Assembly (NCBI GenBank): GCA_958450325.1 | Contig: OY288243.1 | Span: 44,255,878 to 44,319,877, forward strand | Reading direction: 5' to 3' | Length of the DNA stretch: 64,000 nt | Source of the DNA: Agrostemma githago | Taxonomy: Eukaryota > Streptophyta > Magnoliopsida > Caryophyllales > Caryophyllaceae | In this document: piece after piece, positions 46,531 through 57,700 of the stretch | Layout of the letters: every line of letters starts with the position of its first letter | Position numbering within the stretch: position 1 is the first letter of the stretch | Made by a program: the position numbers and the translations under genes | The notes under the pieces: model-generated | Databases searched by the model: none | What the model was told of the DNA's origin: nothing | The model's input: only the letters and a program-made list of their open reading frames with translations

Positions 46531-46764
46531 TCAAGAACTGATAAATAATTAGATAAATAAGTAGCACAATACCAAGGAACAAAATGTATGATTTCATTTT
46601 TTAAAATACAAAAATCATAAAATTCGTTTTGAAGAATTTGTTGTTGGCAATTATTAAAATTATGAAAAAACCAATCTCTAAATTTTTCCCATATAAGAGA
46701 ATTGAATTCATTACTAATTATTTTTCTGGTTTCTGAACCAGAAGTAAAGTCCAATAAAGGTGTA

Positions 46765-47839
46765 TTAATCATTAAAATTAAAACTCATTTGAGACATAGT
46801 CTCTGACTTCTTTTTTGGTTGTCTTTTTAAAATTTTGTCTGGATGAAGTCGTAAAATGTCTTCATCAATTTCCATTACTTCATCATCTCTTATTTGAGAA
46901 GTTGAGAATCTAGATGGGGTAGGAATATTTAGATCATGGTCTAGAGTTGAAATAAAAGTCCTATTAGAAATAGATCTGGTCAGTCTAGAAGTACTACTTC
47001 TTGGTCTGAAATGGTTGTCACCAAAATTTAAAGTCACAGCTCCTTCCGGAGTTTCTTTAACATCAAATAAGTTTGTTTGCATAATAGGTTGTGGGGGCAT
47101 TGCCTTTGTAATCGTCCAGTTTTCAGGAAAAGATATTTCTTCCCATTTAATAGATTGTCTAGTAGTAATATTAGATCTATTACAATTAGTTTCGATAACA
47201 ATAGTTTCATTCATATCCTTATCCGTCAATCTGCAGTGAGGATTTAATGTGTATAATGGTTTAAAATAAATTCTATAGCATATGCATATTAGCTCTGATC
47301 CTTTAGCATAGTTATAACCATGAGTTTTAACATTTAATGTCAAAGCATCAAGGATATTAGTATCTGTTAAAGATAACTGTAAATTTGGGTAAACATCAAA
47401 ATAAACTGGACCATGAGCTAAGCTAGACTTAACTACTCCCATGATTGACTTCCCAAAATCTAAATTTCCACCGTCTCTTAGAGCTGCTATAAAGCTCTCT
47501 GGGAAATCCTTCAAGAGTTAAAGGTTTGAAAGCCACTTGGACTAACCCTATGTGAATAAATTTATTATCAGATTTTCTTTAAGGTTCTAAATGAAAATTA
47601 TTTAATAATTGGATGTGCATTTCATCATTATTTAAAGAAATAGATTCTTCAGTTGTTTTTACTACTTGTTTTAAACCTATTCTTTCAAACCATCCTAATT
47701 TATAAATGATCCTACTATTAACTTTAGGAATAGTCCATTTGTTTAATAGTTCCATATCTTGAGGTAAATCGGTCTCTTTGGTGGTACTGTTTTTAACATG
47801 TTTATTACTCGAACTGGCATGTTTAACGAATTTACTCAT
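46765..47839 (-). pseudogene. Array MP, copy 5
   Basis: It has both the LEP-stop (47579) and the 1-base insertion; its core is 46765-47514 and contains a KETPEG variant. Confidence 0.75.
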
Positions 47840-48410
47840 AACTGAGAAAATGTTGAATTATGACTTAACATATCTTGAACTCCCTACTGTCTATGGCTCT
47901 GATACCACATCTGCTAGCATAAGGCATGACAAAGATATTACTTTGTTTTTAATCTTTCAGACAGCAATAGTATGATCTTTAGACCATGCACCAGGATTCT
48001 TTTTTAATCTATCATAAAGGATGACTGTATCTTTTGCTAGATCAGCATAATAGGGGGAAATATAGTTCAAGCTTCCTAAAAATCTGTGAAGTTGAGTTTT
48101 ATCCGTAATCTCGTCTGGAAATTTTGACCCAAACTCAATACTTCTATTTATAGGAATGAAAGTTTGAAATTTCTTTCAAGAACTGATAAATAATTAGAAA
48201 AATAAGTAGCACAATACCAAGGAACAAAATGTATGATTTCAATTTTTTAAAATACAAAAATCATAAAATTCGTCTTGAAGAATTTGTTGTTGGCAATAAT
48301 TAAAATTATGAAAAAACCAATCTCTAAATTTTTCCCATATAAGAGAATTGAATTCATTACTAAATATTTTTCTGGTTTCTGAACCAGAAGTAAAGTCCAA
48401 TAAAGGTGTA

Positions 48411-49485
48411 TTAATCATTAAAATTAAAACTCATTTGAGACATAGTCTCTGACTCCTTTTTTGGTTGTGTTTTTAAAATTTTGTCTGGATGAAGTCGTAA
48501 AATGTCTTCATCAATTTCCATTACTTCATCATCTCTTATTTGAGAAGTTGAGAATCTAGATGGGGTAGGAATATCTAGATCATGGTCTAGAGTTGAAATA
48601 AAAGTCCTATTAGAAATAGATCTGGTCTGTCTAGAAGTACTACTTCTTGGTCTGAAATGGTTGTCACCAAAATTTAAAGTCACAGCTCCTTCCGGAGTTT
48701 GTTTAACATCAAATAAGTTTGTTTGCATAATAGGTTGTGGGGGCATTGCCTTTGTAATCGTCCAGTTTTCAGGAAAAGATATTTCTTCCCATTTAATAGA
48801 TTGTCTAGTAGTAATATTAGATCTATTACAATTAGTTTCGATAACAATAGTTTCATTCATATCCTTATCCGTCAATCTGCAGTGAGGATTTAATGTGTAT
48901 AATGGTTTAAAATAAATTCTATAGCATATGCATATTAGCTCTGATCCTTTAGCATAGTTATAACCATGAGTTTTAACATTTAATGTCAAAGCATCAAGGA
49001 TATTAGTATCTGTTAAAGATAACTGTAAATTTGGGTAAACATCAAAATAAACTGGACCATGAGCTAAGCTGGACTTAACTACTCCCATGATTGACTTCCC
49101 AAAATCTAAATTTCTACCGTCTCTTAGAGCTGCTATAAAGCTCTCTGGGAAATCCTTCAAGAGTTAAAGGTTTGAAAGCCACTTGGACTAACCCTATGTG
49201 AATAAATTTATTATCAGATTTTCTATAAGGTTCTAAATCAAAATTATTTAATAATTGGATGTGCATTTCATCATTATTTAAAGAAATAGATTCTTCAGTT
49301 GTTTTTACTACTTGTTTTAAACCTATTCTTTCAAACCAACCTAATTTATAAATGGTCCTAGTATTAACTTTAGGAATAGTCCATTTGTTTAATAGTTCCA
49401 TATCTTGAGGTAAATCGGTCTCTTTGGTGGTACTGTTTTTAACATGTTTATTACTCGAACTGGCATGTTTAACGAATTTACTCAT
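48411..49485 (-). pseudogene. Array MP, copy 6
   Basis: No LEP-stop; the 1-base insertion near 49152 shifts the frame (ends 49114). The core 48411-49160 has the SRQTRSIS variant, as in copy 3. Confidence 0.75.
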
Positions 49486-50089
49486 AACTGAGAAAATGTT
49501 GAATTATGACTTAACATATCTTAAACTCCCTACTCTCCATGGCTCTGATACCACATCTGCTAGCATAAGGCATGGCAAAGATATTACTTTGTTTTTAATC
49601 TTTCTGACAGCAATAGTATGATCATTAGACCATGCACCGGGATTCTTTTTTAATCTATCATAAAGGATGGCTGTTTCTTTTGCTAGATCAGCATAATAGG
49701 GGGAAATATAGTTCAAGCTTCCTAAAAATCTTTGAAGTTGAGTTTTATCCGTAATCTCGTCTGGAAAGTTTGACCCAAACTCAATAATTCTATTTATAGG
49801 AATGAAAGCTTGAAATTTCTTTCAAGAACTGATAAATAATTAGATAAATAAGTAGCACAATACCAAGGAACAAAATGTATGATTTCATTTTTTAAAATAC
49901 AAAAATCATAAAATTCGCCTTGAAGAATTTGTTGTTGGCAATTATTAAAATTATGAAAAAACCAATCTCCAAATTTTTCCCATATAAGAGAATTGAATTC
50001 ATTACTAATTATTTTTCTGGTTTCTGAACCAGAAGTAAAGTCCAATAAAGGTGTATTAATCATTAAAATTAAAACTCATTTGAGACATA

Positions 50090-51111
50090 GTCTCTGACTC
50101 CTTTTTTGGTTGTCTTTTTAAAATTTTGTCTGGATGAAGTCCTAAAATGTCTTCATCAATTTCCATTATTTCATCATCTCTTATTTGAGAAGTTGAGAAT
50201 CTAGATGGGGTAGGAATATCTAGATCATGGTCTAGAGTTTAAATAAAAGTCCTATTAGAAATAGATCTGGTCAGTCTAGAAGTACTACTTCTTGGTCTGA
50301 AATGGTTGTCACCAAAATTTAAAGTCACAGCTCCTTCTGGAGTTTGTTTAACATCAAATAAGTTTGTTTGCATAATAGGTTGTGGGGGCATTGCCTTTGT
50401 AATCGTCCAGTTTTCAGGAAAAGATATTTCTTCCCATTTAATAGAGTGTCTAGTAGTAATATTAGATCTATTACAATTAGTTTCGATAACAATAGTTTCA
50501 TTTATATCCTTATCCGTCAATCTGCAGTGAGGATTTAATGTGTATAATGGTTTAAAATAAATTCTATAGTAGATGCATATTAGCTCTGATCCTTTAGCAT
50601 AGTTATAACCATGAGTTTTAACATTTAATGTCAAAGCATCAAGGATATTAGTATCTGTTAAAGATAACTGTAAATTTGGGTAAACATCAAAATAAACTGG
50701 ACCATGAGCTAAGCTAGACTTAACTACTCCCATGATTGACTTCCCAAAATCTAAATTTCTACCGTCTCTTAGAGCTGCTATAAAGCTCTCTGGTAATCCT
50801 TCAAGAGTTAAAGGTTTGAAAGCCACTTGGACTAACCCTATGTGAATAAATTTATTATCAGATTTTCTATAAGGTTCTAAATCAAAATTATTTAATAATT
50901 GGATGTGCATTTCATCATTATTTAAAGAAATAGATTCTTCAGTTGTTTTTACTACTTGTTTTAAACCTATTCTTTCAAACCATCCTAATTTATAAATGGT
51001 CCTAGTATTAACTTTAGGAATAGTCCATTTGTTTAATAGTTCCATATCTTGAGGTAAATCGGTCTCTTTGGTGGTACTGTTTTTAACATGTTTATTACTC
51101 GAACTGGCATG
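50090..51111 (-). pseudogene. Array MP, copy 7, cut by element 3
   Basis: The first 7-8 codons are lost where element 3 starts. The body is in frame until a TAA at 50239; the C-terminus continues to about 50090. The neighbouring CP-side ORF start is 49794-50063. Confidence 0.75.
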
Positions 51112-53666
51112 TGTAGACACCCACATTTTGACCGCCAGGTGTCTATAGTAGTTTCCGACAAACACCCGATGATGATCGGACGCTAACGTGCTTTAACGTA
51201 CTCGGAAATGGGCTCGTAATGATGGACATTTGGCCCAGGCATTTTAAGGAGTACAAATCTCACAAAACCAACCTCAAAATCAGGCCCAGTGGGTCGTTTC
51301 GAGTCAAATAACACTAATTTGGGTCGAAACCGTCACCAGGGGTAAAACCGTCTTTTAGCGACCGAGTCAAAACCCGGTCAAAGATATTTCCCGAAACTCG
51401 TAGGCTGACCGTGACATCTCACACGTCCTATTCGGACTCCAACTCTACAAAATCAGCCATACAAAAAATAATAAACAATTCCGTTTAAGGTAGAATTCGA
51501 TCCCGAGTAGGAATCCTATCCGAGAACCGACTCAAGCACCCAACCGAGTGTAAACCACTCGGCCAAGTACACAAGTCAGCCGGTGTTTCCTCTTTTCTTC
51601 CCTCACAAGAAAACGGAATTCTCGTTCTCCTCAGCTTCTTACTCAAGCGGTAATTCTAGCTCAAACAGGAGTCCTATTCAAAAACCGATTCGAGCATCCG
51701 ACCGAGTGTAAAACACTCGGCCGAAACAGCCTAAAACCAGCCGTGTCCCCTTTCTTCCTACACAAGAAAGCGGAATTCTTATTTCCCTCAAATTCCTGCG
51801 TTTCCTATCCTAAGCGGTAGTCAAACTCTCCTAAGTCAAGGTCGGGAACTCCCTATAAATAGCCCCTTGCATCCAACACAAAAGACACGATCAATTATCA
51901 CCGAAAAACAACAACACAATCTTTACAGACACAATTAATTCATACTATCCCCGACACACATAATTCCTTAGCATCGAGAAACCGATATTACATTCAAAAC
52001 CCGAAGGAAAACCGGCCCCAATACCCGAAACCTTCACCCGTCTTAACCGTACCACCCTAACCCAATCGACGTTGCCTCGACGCTCCCGTGCCTAGCCACA
52101 TTCCGACGAGTCCCGATCCGAGTCAACAAAAGCATGTAGGTTGAGGGTGTAACTAAACCCAATTTCTTCCTTTCTCTCCTTTTCTCCTCTTCGTCCGTTT
52201 CGTTTTTTTTACGGGTCTAGAGTCGATTTTTTTTATTTTCCTAATATCGTTATTAACGAAAAACTATTTTCATAACGAATATTCTTAAACATACGATATC
52301 AATTTTTCTATAATCGAATATCGTATCGAAAAGAATTATATTAAGATTTCGACGATACTAAAAATCGTTACATCTTTTCTTCGTTTTAAAATTCTTTTCT
52401 TTTCTCGCTCAAAACAAACTATTTTACAAAAAAAAAATTTCATTCTAAATATCCGATATCGATTTCATAATCGAATATCGGATACGACGAATATCGAAAA
52501 TATGGATCGAATACAAGTTAATTCATAATTTGTACGCGATTCATCAAAATAACAATTTTCGGACAAAAAAATAAAAAACCGGACAGACCCGTACGCGAGT
52601 CGCGCCACGCCCGAGCGACTCGCGCACGAGCCTGAAACCCGGACTTTTTTTTAACTTTTTTTCGTTCGTTTATTATTTATTCTTCGATCGATTTCTAAAA
52701 TTTACATCTTTTCTAAAACTATTCCAAGTATTTGATATTGATTTCGTAGTCAACTATCGAATATAAAGAATATCGAAAATATTGAGTCGAGTACGAATCA
52801 TGCAATATTCATACGCGATTTAATACGAACTTCGAGTTTTCGAAAACCGGCCCCGAAACAGGCCACCACGCGACCCGCCGGCATCCCGGGCGAGTCGCGC
52901 GGCCGGCTGTTATGCCGAGGCCCTTTCCGTCTTTTTTATTATTTTTCGAACTTCGTTTTTATACAAAACAACGTTCTTTTCAACGATATTTTTCAAATTT
53001 TGATATTTTCTCGATCTCACATATTTATTTTTGCTATTATTATTTACAAATCGATACTAACTCGTTTGTTTGTTTTGTAGCAAATGCATTCTTTTATTTC
53101 ATTTGTTTTATTATACTAAAACGAATCTCACATGTTAAATCCAACTTTGACGTTGATTAATTTTTCATGCATTAAATCACTTAGCAACCCATTCAATTCT
53201 TCACATGCTTAGGAAAACAATGTTTGCATATCATTCATCGTTCAACTAACGCGCGCATTAAAACGTCATTCGATATCCTAGTAGAGGCCGCTAATGTGCG
53301 GGCGGGGTTGGGTGTTCTTAGTGAACTTCCCAACACGTACCCTCACCCCTTACTCAGAACCGTGGTTTCCGGATGTCCGAAACCATTGGCAACGAGAGTC
53401 ATTCAATATACGATTAATCGCTCAAGTCGACATCTGTATCGATATGCAAAGGGACGAGCCCAATAAACTCTGACATCGGAAATGGGCCGTATTTTGTACA
53501 CGGCCCACTACGACATAGAGTGGGCTCGAACGGTTCCGAATAACCATAAAATTCGGTGGCGACTCCGACTTTGATTTAAATTTCCATTTGACCATCTCAT
53601 GGAGATTCATTCGCCTCCCCAAACCCGCGCGTGGCCGCGTCGGGGTGGACCTATGTCATGTCCACA
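51112..53666 (+). repeat. 5' LTR of element 3 (2555 bp)
   Basis: TGTAGACACC...TGTCCACA, TATA box 51853-51860. It has the U3 duplication and R/U5 hairpins of element 2, but with visibly more differences from it than the two element 2 LTRs have from each other. Confidence 0.92.
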
Positions 53667-53669
53667 ATT

Positions 53670-53687
53670 TGGCGACTCCGCTGGGGA
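53670..53687 (+). promoter_or_regulatory. Primer binding site of element 3, tRNA-Arg type
   Basis: TGGCGACTCCGCTGGGGA, three bases after the LTR, identical to that of element 2. The leader 53688-54763 carries no gene. Confidence 0.75.
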
Positions 53688-54763
53688 TTTTTCGATGAGT
53701 TAATAACCTTCGGTGTCCTCAGGGTGAGACTCGAATAGAAATCGTTTGACTAGTACAATGCGCGTTTTAGTTTTACGGTTCATGCATAAACCCCATTTTC
53801 CCGGGCCGGTACTCGCGACCGACGTCCCACTATACCGTTGATATAGTCCAAACTGGTTATGTCAAAGGTGTCCATTAGCCGATTCATATGGGTTTTACGG
53901 CATGTCCTAATCTCAACTCGAGTTAGGGAGTCCGCCCCGATTCTTGATAGGCTGTGTACACTGGTATAGACCCTTACAGACTGACCGAGACTTAGATTAA
54001 GAGCATACATGGCGTCGTTATACTGTTTCCATGACTACGTGCTACTTGATCCATATCTTTTTTCAAAACCGTCATTTTTCAAAATTTGCATCCTTTTTTC
54101 AAAATACCCAATTTTCAAAACCCGGGTCATATACCGAACTTAGGACTTATGATTTTACTCAAAATAGCCTTTTTCTAGCCGGTATTATGCCCAATTCAAA
54201 ACTCGAAAATATTTTCGAAACTTTCAAAACCCGTCATTCGGCCCACTCCTTTTTGTTTTTTCGAAAAAGGGCCGAATTTCTCCACCCGATTCATTTCGGG
54301 CTTTTCAAAAATTCATATTTTAAAACTTCCTCTTCTTAGGACTTCCTGTATTTAGCAGTGTCGGGTCGTGTCATAGGTCGTTGAAGTCTCCAGCGTCGAA
54401 ACTCCGTCAATCTTACATCACGGGTTTCCCCCCCATCCTAGTCCGCCTTACTTTACTAAGGCAAGGCCCACCTACGTAGAACATACTCCTACAAAGGTTG
54501 GCCCGTTTACACAATCGAGTCTAAAAGTCTGGGAATGTCTCACGTGAACCTTTCTTCGGACAGGGCCCAACCCACAGCGTTGGATCCTGAGAAAGGCCCA
54601 CCTCTTTACAAGTCACCCGTCTAGGTGTCTTTTCCGAGTCATTTACCGTCTTTTTTTTAGTCTTCTTCTTTTTTCCCTTGCTCGGGATGTACTTTCCTTA
54701 GGATTCAGGTTAAGTTGCTAATTACGTGGTGCTCTTACAGACAGGCCACCCTTCACTCGAACC

Positions 54764-57700
54764 ATGACGCAAAAAGCCATCGACGAGTTGACCACCACGT
54801 TGGCCCAAATCCAAGACCAATTGAGGCAAATGCGGGAGGACCAGATCGCCATTGTCACTCGGGTTAGTGCCGTAGAACAGGGAACCCCCAACGCCTCGAT
54901 CGAAGATGATGGACCCTTGGCCGCATTGGCCGGCGCAGTCCAAAAGCTGCAGGAACAGGTCCACTCGACCACCAGAAACACCATTCTCACGGAAAATGCC
55001 CGTACCTATTCGACCCTAACTGATGAACTGCCCGCTAACCTTAACTTAACGGGCTTGCCAATGTTCGATGGGACTGAAGACCCGGTACTCCACATTCGGG
55101 CTTTCAAAGACTTTATGGCTGTTAAGGAGGTCAAATCGACCATGTTCAAGCACCTCTTTGCTTCCTCTCTAGAGAAACACCCAAAAGCTTGGTACTACAG
55201 GCTGGACCCCAAGAAATTCAAAACTTGGGACGATGTTGCAATGGAATTCGCGCGAAACTACGCGGACAATGCTGAAATCCAGACTACCATGCGTACTCTG
55301 GAGGTTATGGCCCAAGAACCAAAGGAGGGTTTCACCAAATACCTCCAAAGGTGGCGGACCGAAAGTGTTAAGCTGGTTGACAAGCCCGGCGAAAAAGTTC
55401 TAGTGGAGGCCTTTGTCAAAAACCTCCTCCCTGCTTACCGAGTCCATCTCAGGTACGCCATCATACCCGACTTCGCCACTCTGACCGAAATGGGTACCAG
55501 AATCGAAGACGATCTAAGGCTAGAGAGCCTTACTAAGGCCTCTACCAAAGGATATCACGGAGCTAGTTCATCCTCCAGTAAGCCCGCAACCACAACCGCG
55601 GCCCGAAGCATTTTCGACGAGGTAAACTCACTTGACACCTCAACCAAGAAGAATACTCCAAATCGGGTATTCACTGACATTGGGACAACTTATGCTAATG
55701 CCTTACAAAGGCTATCTTCGAAAGGCCTAATCCAACCGATAGGCCCAACTCCGGAAGTCCCCGTAGAAAAATGGTCCAAAAGCTACAACATTCAGGCCTA
55801 TTGCCACTACCACCAAGGCAATGGGCATGATACGGAGAAATGCTGGAAATTGAAGCATCTTATCCAAGATCTGATCGAAAACGGGAAAATACCGCTACCC
55901 AGTGACAAGCCGAGTAACAAAAACAATCCTCTTGCTACTCATGCCATTTTCACTGGAGAGGTAGTTGACTGCTCTCATCTCATTTCCCCTTTCATTTCCC
56001 AAATCAACGGGATATGGAACGACGACGAGGACGATGTTTACCTGGCTAAAGGGGAGGCTGTCCCCGTCACTATCGAGGAAGTCCGGAGGGCTAAAGCCAA
56101 AGCTCTGGCCGGTACACATACCATCACGGCCACCCCGGAAACCGTCACTGAACCTTCCAGGACGGAACTCACTCCTGAAGAACCAAACGCCGACCCGACC
56201 CTAGTCAGACAATTGAAGAGGGTCCGAACCGATATTACTATATGGAAGCTCTTGGTTAGTTCACAGGAGCATCGAGCGGCACTTACTAAGGCCCTTGATG
56301 AAATCAAGGTCGATTCATCGGTTACCCCCGCTGAAATGGTAGCCACGGTCTTGCCATACCTCAACGACAAGTCCAAAGGAGAAGGCCCACTTATCACCTT
56401 CTCCAAGTCTGACCTTCCACCATTCGGGACCACTCATAACTTGGCCCTGTATATCACGGTGATTTGTCGAAACAAATATCTCCCTATGACCCTGATTGAT
56501 GACGGGTCCGCAGTTAACGTTCTTCCTTTAAGGACAGCCAAGGCCCTCGGCATTACCGAGGCTGACTACCTTCCGACTGCAAAGACTATCCAGGCTTTTG
56601 ATGGGAGCCCAAAATCAGTGGCTGGGGCTGTTAAACTAACCATTATAACAGGCCCGATCGAGAAGGAGTTAGAGTTCCAAGTGATCGATGTTACTTCATC
56701 CTTCAACCTGCTACTTGGAAGACCATGGATTCATGCGGTCAAAGCTGTGTCCTCCACTCTTCATAGAAAGGTCAAACTACCGTTATAGGACGGGATCATT
56801 ACTCTCGAAGCTACTCCCATAACCGTGTCAAGCTGCAACACCGCAGGCTCCGCCGACCCACGAGGATTTAACTTTGTGGGAATGATCGAAGAAGAGTACC
56901 TTTTCCAGCCGTACTTCACCGTTAGCATCTATACAATGCTACAGAACCTGGGTTGCCTACCGGGAGTCACATCAAGGCCATATCTTCCACCTGGGAAGAT
57001 CATCGAAACCTTGAACAACGGGCAATCTCACCTCGGTCTAGGCTATACTATGGCATCCGGCTACACGAACCGAACCAAGGCAGTCACGTTCGTCACCCCG
57101 GTATTCGAAACTGTTCAAACGGGCCTCTATCGGCCCACCATCTCTTATCCCGGGACCAAACTGGCTCGGGAATGCAATTTCATTCCAGACGACATATTCG
57201 CCCTTATCCAGGCCGAATCGAAGGAGGGCCCAAGCAATACTGGGCCCATTCTAGGACTACTCTTTGGAGAAGACAAGGTCGTCCCGACCCCTAAGCAGGA
57301 ATTAGTCAGCCTGATCCTTCGCAGCAGCAGGTTTGATCCAACTAAGCTGATCTCTGAAGTTGGTACCGACACTGGGAAGAGAGCTTGGAGGAAGACAATC
57401 AAGTGGACCGACAGCCAGGGTCGAGTCTACAAGCTAACTACTGGCGAAGGAGATATGCATGCTATCGAGTCTGAATCTGAGTCAGAGTCCGAGTCAGAGT
57501 CAGGGTCGGAGTCTGAGTCAAAGTCTAGAGGGTCCAGTACTAGGATCGAGTCTGTAACCCCTCTCCCTTCTTTAGCCTCACCATCGGGAGCCCCGGAGTC
57601 TGTCCCGAGGGCTCTCCCTATCCCGCCTCTGACCAACGATCAGATGGCAGCTCTCTTCGAGCTCTTTTCAAAATTTACTATCAATAATAACGATAACCGT

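Larger units (their letters stand above)
41331..51111 (-). repeat. Tandem array of 1.645-kb internally deleted pararetrovirus units
   Basis: PBS positions 41314, 42956, 44602, 46246, 47891 and 49537 are spaced 1642-1646 bases, all in the same direction. Each unit holds PBS, MP, the first part of the next ORF (to VLERNF), a deletion junction, the RT end (SIEFGSKFPDEITDK to SLPCLMLA), and a second junction straight into the next PBS (GCTAGCAGAT-[GC]-TGGTATCAG). Missing are most of CP, protease, the RT core, RNase H, ORF2, promoter and leader. The last unit (to 51111) is cut by element 3. Units differ slightly, with a three-unit similarity pattern. Confidence 0.9.

Noticed and set aside
41331..51111. 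CRISPR-like or centromeric satellite explanation for the regular array
   Set aside because: Units are 1.6 kb and protein-coding-derived with viral PBS; no short repeats with spacers and no known centromeric monomer.
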